Below, in pieces: positions 5,087-11,624 of a stretch of DNA of 11,624 bases. The stretch is from the NCBI GenBank assembly GCA_947564305.1, contig CANOBT010000168.1, forward strand, positions 1-11,624. Reading direction: 5' to 3'. Numbering within the stretch: the stretch's first letter is position 1; each line of letters starts with the position of its first letter. The DNA comes from an uncultured Lachnospiraceae bacterium. Its GTDB lineage: Bacteria > Bacillota_A > Clostridia > Lachnospirales > Lachnospiraceae. A model generated the notes under the pieces. It had not been told where the DNA came from, ran no database searches, and saw only the letters and a program-made list of their open reading frames with translations. The translations under genes were made by a program, and so were the position numbers.

Positions 5087-8083
5087 TTATTCATTCTGAT
5101 AAAACTGATTTGATTTGAGAAGCTTTTCTTTTTGGATATCGGTTATACTATTGGTAATATCCTTTATAAATACATAGAACAGACGGTTTTCCTCACCCCA
5201 TTCGGATTTTTCCAAATGTCCGCAGTCATCCACCCAACGAATCTGCCCGTCTTTACGGACAATGCGGTATTGAACATAATCCATATTCTCCTTGGAAGAG
5301 GTAATCTGATTCTGGATATCCCATTCTACCCGGTCTAAATCATCCGGATGTACCATTCCTCTGAACGAGCCCCGTACTAAAGTCGTAAATTCTTCCATCG
5401 TATCACATCCGTAAATCTCCATGACTGCCGGATTTGCGTAGAGAATCTTTTCATCCTCCATTGCGCGGTAGATCAGGAAACCGTCGGACATGCTGGCAAG
5501 AGATTCCGCCATACGTGCCTGCCGCCGTTCTTCCTCTTCCTTCATGATCGTATCAATACTCCGAATAGTAATAACCGCTGTTTTAGGAATTCCGTTTTCA
5601 CGTTCGCTGACCGCCACACTGGTCAGACACCATTCATCGTCTATGCCTTTGGCACTTCTGCGGTAACGGTATTCTACCGAACTCTGTGTCTGTAATGCGG
5701 TCCTGAGATTTTCCAGTGACAGAAAATTGCGGACATTCTCTTCATCATATTTTAAAATCCTGCCGGTCCCGAAATGTCGGTTCACCACGGATTCGTAATT
5801 TCCACGCTCCATCATATGATTTTCATCAGGATAGATCATGCGACAGTAATTGTCCTTCAAATGAAGGAAATAAACCTCACGGTAGGAGAGTACCATACTG
5901 TTCAGTGCACCTTCGTGAATATGCATATGTGTTACATCCCGCACCAAGCAGGCCACATAGCCATATTCATATTGATAAAGTGTAAGCTGCAGGTAGTGAC
6001 TGGAAACCGAACTGTATGCATAATGATTTACGGTTTCCCCTAAAAATGCTGCCTGATAAGCTTTCGACAGCAGCTCATCCCAGTTGTCTCCGAATACCTT
6101 CAAAATCATCTGCCGCAGGCGATTGGTATCACCGTTGCACAGTTTAGACATCTCATGGTTCGCGTATATGATCTCGTAGTCGCAGGGATTGCCGGAATCA
6201 TCCAACAGGATTTTAGATAGTCCATAACCGCAGGGGATATTTCCGTAATACATCTCCAACCGTTCTTGTTCCTGTTCCGTATATTCCGTTACTTCCTGTC
6301 CTGTCAGTCCCTTTTTCTCTTTTTTCTCCCGTTTATGCAAGAACGTCAGGTCCATAAGTGAACCATAGAATACTTTATGTCCTTCCTTCTCATGCAAGAA
6401 AAAGATTTTGATATATACCCACAGTACCTTTCCATCTCCGCGCAGATAATGAATCTGCCCCTCCGCACTGCCGGGATGGTTTTCGTATGCCCGCTCAAAC
6501 AAGGAGAACAGAAGGGGTCTGTCATCATCTCTAACATGGTTCCACAGCTTTTTACTATAATTCACCTCATTGTCTGGACTGATTCCTGACATCTGGAAAT
6601 ATTGTTCATTGACACGGGTAATTTCTATCTGGTTCTCGTAGACATCATAAAAAGCAGATGGACCTAAAATATTATTCAACATCGTGTCTGTGAAAAGATT
6701 GCCGTCCAGAAATTCCCTGACATGAAGGGACTCCACTTGTTTGCATTGAAGTCCGCCGAAATCCAACTGCCGCTCATCCGCCAAAAGTGTCTCAAATTTG
6801 TCAATCGGCATAGGCTTGTGGTAGTAATAACCCTGTGTATATCTGCACCCCATATTCCGAAGGAAGTTCTCATGAAGCTGAGTTTCCACACCCTCCACAA
6901 TAATCGGGATATCTAACAGCCTTGCCATATTGACGACTGATTCCAGAATACTGATTCCTTTTTGTTCTTCGTCGGCATCCATCTCCAGAAAACACATATC
7001 AATTTTTAATACATCTACCGGAATGCTTTTCAACATATTCAATGAGGAATAGCCGCTTCCGAAGTCATCCATCATAACCAGGAATCCCTCTTTCCGAAGC
7101 CGTTTCACCGTCTCGCTGACCTTATTATTTTCCTCGGCATAAGCGCTTTCCGTAATCTCTGCCTTAATATACTTGGCAGGCAGGTTGTATGTACGTAGAA
7201 GCCCTAACAGATACTCCGGCACGTCCATCGACAGGATATCAATACGTGAAATATTGATGGAAATCGGAACCGGCTGGTATCCTCTGTCAATCCAACTCCG
7301 CAGCCACTGACAGACCTTCTCCCACACAATCCGGTCCAGATTTGGAATAAAGCCTGTTTTTTCCAACACAGGAATAAATACGCCTGGCGGGATGAGCCCC
7401 TTCGTGCTGTGATTCCAACGTACCAAAGACTCCGCACCCACAACCTTGCCTGTGGTTATATCACACTGAGGCTGTGCATAAAAAGTAAATTCGTCATTTA
7501 AGAGGGCATTACGAATCTCTAGAAGAAGTTTCCAATCTTCCTCCATCTTGCGTTCTATCCGGGGGTCATACTTATAGATTCGCTGCGTATGGACCTCAGA
7601 CACTTTAGAAAGCGCCATAGTCGCGCGGTCATACATGACTTCCGGTGAAACTGTAAGATCATCCATCTCGTAAACACCAATCATGGGCAGAAAACCCGAC
7701 ATATCATTCCACTGATAAACACCTTCTATAATCTCGTCCCGAATTCTCTCTACTAATTCCATACGGGCAGGCATGATAATGCAAAAATCATCTGCATTAA
7801 AATGTCCGGCAATACCACCATACTGCTCCTGGACTTTTCGAAGACAATCTGCCATATGGCACAAAAGCTTGTCACCCACATCTCTACCATAGAACTTGTT
7901 GAATAACCGAAAATGTTCCATATCTATGGCAACCATATAATAATCATTCGGTTGGATTTCTTTTATAAACTTCTTTGCTGTACGCATAAAGCTTCGGATA
8001 AAGTGCAGGCCGGTCAAAGGATGCATTGTTACTTCCGCCGGGTGGACAGATTGCTCTTCTCCAGAAATCATATGTTTTTCCAT
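5087..8083 (-). CDS. degenerate GGDEF, EAL and tandem PAS protein, probable c-di-GMP phosphodiesterase
   Basis: This 998-aa protein has no visible membrane segment. Its N-terminal GGDEF domain (about 20-180) carries NADDF (96-100) in place of GGDEF and no RxxD inhibitory site, so cyclase activity is doubtful. The EAL domain (about 185-440) keeps the key positions: E218 in AESL, N277 in NIS, E309 in EITES, D339-D340 in DDFGSGYSS, K360 in KID, E397/E400 in EGVE and Q417 in QGYY. It should hydrolyse c-di-GMP. The C-terminal 550 residues hold PAS domains at about 470-580, 605-720 and 855-978, with a less clear PAS-like region at 725-845. Sensors placed after the output domains reverse the common order. 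The start is fixed by GGAGGTGA upstream of the ATG and by a promoter lying further upstream; an in-frame ATG at 8185 precedes that promoter. It is monocistronic. Confidence 0.88.
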   Translation of the reverse strand: MEKHMISGEEQSVHPAEVTMHPLTGLHFIRSFMRTAKKFIKEIQPNDYYMVAIDMEHFRLFNKFYGRDVGDKLLCHMADCLRKVQEQYGGIAGHFNADDFCIIMPARMELVERIRDEIIEGVYQWNDMSGFLPMIGVYEMDDLTVSPEVMYDRATMALSKVSEVHTQRIYKYDPRIERKMEEDWKLLLEIRNALLNDEFTFYAQPQCDITTGKVVGAESLVRWNHSTKGLIPPGVFIPVLEKTGFIPNLDRIVWEKVCQWLRSWIDRGYQPVPISINISRIDILSMDVPEYLLGLLRTYNLPAKYIKAEITESAYAEENNKVSETVKRLRKEGFLVMMDDFGSGYSSLNMLKSIPVDVLKIDMCFLEMDADEEQKGISILESVVNMARLLDIPIIVEGVETQLHENFLRNMGCRYTQGYYYHKPMPIDKFETLLADERQLDFGGLQCKQVESLHVREFLDGNLFTDTMLNNILGPSAFYDVYENQIEITRVNEQYFQMSGISPDNEVNYSKKLWNHVRDDDRPLLFSLFERAYENHPGSAEGQIHYLRGDGKVLWVYIKIFFLHEKEGHKVFYGSLMDLTFLHKREKKEKKGLTGQEVTEYTEQEQERLEMYYGNIPCGYGLSKILLDDSGNPCDYEIIYANHEMSKLCNGDTNRLRQMILKVFGDNWDELLSKAYQAAFLGETVNHYAYSSVSSHYLQLTLYQYEYGYVACLVRDVTHMHIHEGALNSMVLSYREVYFLHLKDNYCRMIYPDENHMMERGNYESVVNRHFGTGRILKYDEENVRNFLSLENLRTALQTQSSVEYRYRRSAKGIDDEWCLTSVAVSERENGIPKTAVITIRSIDTIMKEEEERRQARMAESLASMSDGFLIYRAMEDEKILYANPAVMEIYGCDTMEEFTTLVRGSFRGMVHPDDLDRVEWDIQNQITSSKENMDYVQYRIVRKDGQIRWVDDCGHLEKSEWGEENRLFYVFIKDITNSITDIQKEKLLKSNQFYQNE

Positions 8084-8087
8084 AGTA

Positions 8088-8095
8088 TCACCTCC
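8088..8095 (-). promoter_or_regulatory. ribosome binding site of the GGDEF-EAL gene (decides the start)
   Basis: On the minus strand GGAGGTGA lies four bases before the ATG at 8083. It is the only strong site in the upstream region, and the leader from the predicted promoter is about 58 bases. Confidence 0.85.
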
Positions 8096-8147
8096 AATTT
8101 TGTAACCAACCTGCTCTGCCGATTGATCACCTGCTTGCTTATAGGAT

Positions 8148-8176
8148 ATTGTACTATTTTCCAACGGTAAAATCAA
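8148..8176 (-). promoter_or_regulatory. sigma-A-type promoter of the GGDEF-EAL gene
   Basis: Read on the minus strand: TTGATT at 8176-8171, a spacer of exactly 17 bases, and TACAAT at 8153-8148 (four of six and five of six consensus matches). The predicted start is near 8141. The -35 box lies only eight bases from the terminator stem of the upstream operon. No clear operator palindrome is seen around it. Confidence 0.7.
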
Positions 8177-8183
8177 GTACAAC

Positions 8184-8219
8184 AAAGACCCGGAATCCCT
8201 ATATAAATTCCGGGTCTTT
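8184..8219. terminator. hairpin terminator after the ABC operon
   Basis: A perfect 13-bp stem, AAAGACCCGGAAT (8184-8196) with ATTCCGGGTCTTT (8207-8219), encloses a 10-base loop. On the minus strand it lies 18 bases after the permease stop and is followed by TTTGTTGTACTTGATTTT counting the stem end, a broken T tract. On the plus strand the tract after the stem is far richer in T (8226-8239). It is most likely the end of the GntR-ABC operon. Confidence 0.75.
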
Positions 8220-8237
8220 GTACGATTTTTTGTTTTT

Positions 8238-10367
8238 TTACGGAAGTGGAAAATAGGTCGGTTCTGTATCGCCGGTAAATATGATTTCTACGGAACGAGA
8301 GGTGATATCTCTCCCAAGAAGCCTGTCGACAGAATAGTGGATCTGCGACAGAATTTTTTCTGTATTTTTTGTACCGGCGATTGGTCGTTCCCAGCTGCCG
8401 CCTACTGGAGTATTCTTTGAGGTGAACGGAATGGTATTATAAACATCCATGGTATCACTTGTATCTAGCTCTATCAATTTCATGGATTCCACATCCTCAG
8501 GCGCAATCTCCCTGCGAATCGTATATCCATATTCTTTCAACAGTGCAAGGGTATTTTCGCTGCTGTCATACAAATACATAGGTATCACAGAAAAACCATT
8601 GTTATGCCTGAGCTCTACAGAAAAACCGGCAAGTGGATATTCATTTTGCAGTTCCCTCATATCCACATTCAGCATATCCTTCTCATAAGCATCTAACAGC
8701 GCTTCCACCTTCTCTTTTGACAGGGGCAGTGGAATCTCTTCCTGATAAATATCTGCGATTCGTATCACTTTAACCAGATTGGGGTCTATGCGAAAGACAG
8801 GAAAAAGCGTTCTGCGATAGTCCTCATCCTCACAAAGCGAAACCAATGTATTCAAAGCCGATTGTTTACTGACCTTATAATTGCGGTAGGAAGAGCGTCC
8901 TCTCTTTTTGTTGTAACGGACGGTAAGGTCCACATATTCATTCGAGGCATCTGTACTATCAATCGTAATACCGTTACTTACATTTTCTACCCCTTCCTGT
9001 GCCAGCTCATATATGGGTGCAAAATCATAAAAGGCTCCTTCCTCTCCATTCAACAAATCTGGGCCGTTTAACGCATCAATGTTGTATGCCACCGCGTCCG
9101 GGTAGATATGAAAGTAGCTATAGAGCTCGTTAATCTCAAAAGACATACTCTCCAGGCTGTTTTCTCTTGGGAGCCATGCGTCATATCCAAACACATCAAA
9201 TTGGAAGATACATAAAATTCCAACTACACCCAGAATGGAAGCAAGAGAGGAGTATTTTCCTGCAAACAGACGGCGAAGATCCATGTGGTAGATGAATTCA
9301 ACCAGACCGCATAATAGGATGACCGCTAAAATACTGATAATGATAATCCATTTCGTTCCGCTGCTGTAGGTAGAGCCTATCAGTATTCCAAGAAAGAGGG
9401 CAGTGGGAATGGACACCAACACTTTAATCCACGGTGCGGTTTTCGGATAAGCAAGCGCATTTCCGGCGGCTTCCAGCGGCCGCTTTTTGTATAACCAGAG
9501 AGACAGTACCAAAAGCGCTGCCAGGAAAAGCACGGTATACCCTATAAGAAACAGAAGATTACTTTCAGACGATGCTCGAAAAAGGCGCCGCATGAAATAA
9601 AAGCCTCCTGAAAACCAGTCGAAATTCTCATTGTTGCCCGCCGTATTTCCAAGAATTTGAGCATATAAAACATACGGGGACAGAAAACCGGATATTTTTG
9701 ACATAAACTGTTCTCCTTGTCCGGAGTAGGTATCTAAAAAGTAAGATGCCAGGTTATAACCGATTCCACCTGCCATACTTCCATAAACAGATAATGCCAA
9801 TGCAGCCAGCACACCGGTCACTACTTTTCCAGTCAGAAGCATAGCCAAAATTGTTACATGATAAATCAACAGGAATGCCAGGATGCCACCCAGGACTGCA
9901 ACCCAGGATTTACTAAAAATGGATGTTGTCATTACATCAAAGGATACCCCTGCCAGTATGGTCAATACACTGCAAACCAGGTATGGAATCAAGAACATCA
10001 GAATTCCGCTCATATAGGAAATCGTAAACCATTGTGTCCTGGACAGCGGAAGACTGTGGTAAAAATCGGTCCGTTCCGCGGAGTGGAGGTAGGAAAAACC
10101 GGTAACAGCACATAGGATTGCCATCAAAAACAAGATAGCGGCCAAGCCGACACTGCTGTTCAAAAATCCAGGAAAGCACTCACGTATTCCCTCCATTTGA
10201 TATTTCTGTGCCAGCTCCGAAAAATCTGCGGAAAGAGCTCGTTCCAACATGAGCATCGTATAAATGGTCTGCCCTAACAGCAGCAGAATCCAGAATAATG
10301 CTGCCAGCCATGCACGGTGACGGATATCTGCCCTGATAAATTTACTGAATGAGATTTTTGATGTCAT
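8238..10367 (-). CDS. ABC transporter permease with large extracytoplasmic C-terminal domain
   Basis: This is a 709-aa membrane protein. About nine hydrophobic segments are visible (roughly 20-40, 72-94, 116-140, 154-179, 183-208, 268-293, 314-332, 338-358, 375-393). The basic N terminus and the basic loops at 95-115, 293-313 and 359-372 fit an inside N terminus and an outside C terminus. The loop containing TDFYHSLPLSR (100-110) resembles the cytoplasmic coupling segment of related Firmicutes ABC-2-like permeases. Residues about 395-709 form a long soluble domain, predicted outside, that I cannot assign to a function. The gene overlaps the ATPase gene by 26 bases and uses GGAGGT (10376-10381), eight bases before the ATG. 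With the ATPase it should form a homodimeric or self-contained exporter, perhaps for envelope stress or peptide antibiotics; the substrate is not shown by the sequence. Confidence 0.83.
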   Translation of the reverse strand: MTSKISFSKFIRADIRHRAWLAALFWILLLLGQTIYTMLMLERALSADFSELAQKYQMEGIRECFPGFLNSSVGLAAILFLMAILCAVTGFSYLHSAERTDFYHSLPLSRTQWFTISYMSGILMFLIPYLVCSVLTILAGVSFDVMTTSIFSKSWVAVLGGILAFLLIYHVTILAMLLTGKVVTGVLAALALSVYGSMAGGIGYNLASYFLDTYSGQGEQFMSKISGFLSPYVLYAQILGNTAGNNENFDWFSGGFYFMRRLFRASSESNLLFLIGYTVLFLAALLVLSLWLYKKRPLEAAGNALAYPKTAPWIKVLVSIPTALFLGILIGSTYSSGTKWIIIISILAVILLCGLVEFIYHMDLRRLFAGKYSSLASILGVVGILCIFQFDVFGYDAWLPRENSLESMSFEINELYSYFHIYPDAVAYNIDALNGPDLLNGEEGAFYDFAPIYELAQEGVENVSNGITIDSTDASNEYVDLTVRYNKKRGRSSYRNYKVSKQSALNTLVSLCEDEDYRRTLFPVFRIDPNLVKVIRIADIYQEEIPLPLSKEKVEALLDAYEKDMLNVDMRELQNEYPLAGFSVELRHNNGFSVIPMYLYDSSENTLALLKEYGYTIRREIAPEDVESMKLIELDTSDTMDVYNTIPFTSKNTPVGGSWERPIAGTKNTEKILSQIHYSVDRLLGRDITSRSVEIIFTGDTEPTYFPLP

Positions 10368-11244
10368 AGCCTGCTACCTCCGTTTCGCTGATAAAAATTT
10401 CCTCCAGTGACAATGGCAAGACCTCTGCAAATATCGGCTCTTTTTCCTCGGCATATTGAAGCACTTCCTCTCTGGAACCACGGGCGGTAACCGTGAGCAG
10501 AGAACCGCTCTTTTCATACTGCAGTACACAAAGCTGTGATAAAAGCTGTTCTTCTTTGGTGGAATCGGGAATGACACACTGCATCTTGCAAAGACTGCAT
10601 TTCATAGAGTCCAAGTCTTTGGCAAAGAGGAGACTCCCGTCATGCAGAAGGCCGATGCTGTCGCAGATATCCTCTAACTCCCGCAGGTTATGGGAGGCGA
10701 TGATGGGAGTAAAATCCCGCTTCAAGAGCTCCGCCGCAAACAGACTTTTTACTGCCTGGCGTACGACCGGGTCCAGACCGTCGAAAGTCTCGTCGCAGAG
10801 CAGATACCTGGTTCCTGTACAGAATCCAAGTAAAAGAGAAACCTGTTTTTTCTGGCCTTTCGAGAAAGTCTGCATCTTCTTTTTCTCCGGAATATTGAAT
10901 TTCTTCAGCAGGCTGCCATAATATTCCTGATCGAATTCCGGATAGGCAAGCGCGTAATAACTCCCCATAGATTTTGGAGTTGCATTGGAAAAATAGTAGG
11001 CACTGTCAGACAAAAAGCATAGTTGTCTTTTGATATCACAGTGCTCGAAAACCGGACCTCCATCCAGTAAAATCTCTCCTTCCTCCGGCTTTAGAATTCC
11101 ACTGATCAGGCGCAGCAGCGTGCTTTTTCCGGCTCCATTGCTTCCGACAAGGCCGAAGATGAACCCATTTTGTATCTCTGCCGTGACCTGATTCAATGCT
11201 TTCATACCTTGAAAGGATTTCGTAACATTTTTTAATTCAATCAT
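10342..11244 (-). CDS. ABC transporter ATP-binding protein
   Basis: This 300-aa cytoplasmic ATPase powers the adjacent permease. Walker A is GSNGAGKST (34-42), the signature is FSKGQ (127-131, in place of LSGGQ), Walker B is YLLCDE (147-152) with catalytic E152, the D-loop is GLD (156-158) and the switch His is H185. The usual Q-loop glutamine is not evident in the segment LCFLSD (75-80). About 90 residues follow the nucleotide-binding core, as in BcrA/YtrB-like exporters. The start at 11244 is chosen because AGGAGGT (11250-11256) lies five bases upstream and the protein then begins MIELKNVTKSF, the standard ABC opening; an earlier in-frame ATG at 11340 would add 32 unrelated residues inside the repressor gene. 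The ATG overlaps the repressor stop by eight bases, so translation is coupled. Confidence 0.92.
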   Translation of the reverse strand: MIELKNVTKSFQGMKALNQVTAEIQNGFIFGLVGSNGAGKSTLLRLISGILKPEEGEILLDGGPVFEHCDIKRQLCFLSDSAYYFSNATPKSMGSYYALAYPEFDQEYYGSLLKKFNIPEKKKMQTFSKGQKKQVSLLLGFCTGTRYLLCDETFDGLDPVVRQAVKSLFAAELLKRDFTPIIASHNLRELEDICDSIGLLHDGSLLFAKDLDSMKCSLCKMQCVIPDSTKEEQLLSQLCVLQYEKSGSLLTVTARGSREEVLQYAEEKEPIFAEVLPLSLEEIFISETEVAGYDIKNLIQ

Positions 11245-11623
11245 AAGACACCTCCTCATAAGCTTTCGTGAGAACCGTCTCACAGTCTTTTTTAGGAATC
11301 CCAAGCTCTGCTGCATGGTAGAGAAGCTTGCGCAGTTCATTCAGACAGGCTTCCTTCTTTTTTTGAAAAAGAGACGTGCTTTCCGATACAAAATTGCCGC
11401 GTCCTTTAACGGGATAAATATATCCCTCCTGTTCCAGAAGAGTAAATGCCTTCTGGATGGTATTCGGATTGATAGACAGTTCCACGGCCAGAGAACGGAC
11501 CGAAGGCATACGGCTTCCCGGGGGCAAGACACCTTTGATGATCAACATCTGGAACTTTTCCACAATCTGTTCATAGATGGGAGCGCGACTTTGATAATCA
11601 ATCGTAATCAATGAGTAAGACAC
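11237..11623 (-). CDS. GntR-family repressor, YtrA-like (start near window edge)
   Basis: This 128-aa DNA-binding regulator has a winged helix near the N terminus (about 12-79). The recognition region is PSVRSLAVELSINPNTIQKA (40-59) and the wing is KGRGNF (73-78). A short helical tail (about 88-125) replaces the large effector domain of most GntR proteins; this is the YtrA subtype, usually found as an autorepressor in front of ABC exporter genes, exactly the layout here. The proposed start is GTG at 11623, giving the family's usual length and the typical opening ITIDYQSRAPIYEQI. The ribosome binding site and promoter would lie past the window edge, so a start further upstream cannot be excluded. 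The stop overlaps the ATPase start. Confidence 0.85.
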   Translation of the reverse strand: MSYSLITIDYQSRAPIYEQIVEKFQMLIIKGVLPPGSRMPSVRSLAVELSINPNTIQKAFTLLEQEGYIYPVKGRGNFVSESTSLFQKKKEACLNELRKLLYHAAELGIPKKDCETVLTKAYEEVSYD

Positions 11624-11624
11624 C

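Noticed and set aside
8084..8147. c-di-GMP riboswitch in the leader of the GGDEF-EAL gene
   Set aside because: The leader is only about 58 bases and lacks the paired structure and conserved loops of either known class.
8084..8185. 34-residue N-terminal extension of the GGDEF-EAL protein
   Set aside because: It would start upstream of the predicted promoter and inside the terminator stem; the ATG at 8083 has a near-perfect ribosome binding site.
10493..10921. 142-codon plus-strand open frame opposite the ABC ATPase gene
   Set aside because: It is fully covered by the ATPase gene, whose Walker and signature motifs are intact; the translation resembles no protein I know.
11245..11340. 32-residue N-terminal extension of the ABC ATPase
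   Set aside because: It overlaps the repressor gene in another frame and precedes the typical MIELKNVTKSF opening, which has its own AGGAGGT.

Overview
The window looks like a chromosomal piece of an anaerobic, H2-metabolising Clostridia, most likely Lachnospiraceae. The reasons are strong AGGAGG-type ribosome binding sites, moderate base composition, a clostridial multimeric [FeFe]-hydrogenase cluster, a GntR/ABC operon of Firmicutes type, and protein sequences typical of gut Firmicutes. The family-level placement is an inference. All genes run in two blocks that meet at about 5.05 kb.

Right-pointing block (1-5022). The window opens inside the 3' end of the NuoF-like subunit of an electron-bifurcating [FeFe] hydrogenase (hydB/hndC). 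A complete catalytic subunit follows (hydA/hndD, 580 aa), with the full chain of N-terminal iron-sulfur domains. A 173-base gap then carries two strong inverted repeats that look like an intercistronic attenuator or terminator. Next come a second, divergent [FeFe]-hydrogenase-like protein fused to an Fe-S domain and a PAS domain (a putative group C sensory hydrogenase, HydS, 570 aa) and, 12 bases later, a SpoIIE/PP2C-type serine/threonine phosphatase (391 aa) with an extra C-terminal domain. Together these read as an H2-producing or H2-using enzyme followed by a proposed H2/redox-sensing branch whose output would be protein dephosphorylation.

Left-pointing block (11624-5087). It meets the hydrogenase block at a terminator hairpin (5038-5079). 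Read in its own direction, it starts with a GntR-family repressor of the short YtrA type, then an ABC ATPase and an ABC-2-like permease with a large extracytoplasmic C-terminal domain. These three genes overlap and use strong ribosome binding sites, so they form one operon. A hairpin (8184-8219) ends that operon. Right after it lies a well-formed promoter (8148-8176) for a 998-aa cytoplasmic protein built as degenerate GGDEF, intact EAL, then about four PAS or PAS-like domains. It is probably a c-di-GMP phosphodiesterase with its sensors at the C terminus, the reverse of the usual order.

The best candidates for something little described are the intercistronic RNA element between hydA and hydS, the HydS-phosphatase pair with its uncharacterised phosphatase tail, and the non-standard H-cluster motifs in HydA. 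No tRNA, rRNA, CRISPR array, insertion sequence or phage feature was seen.
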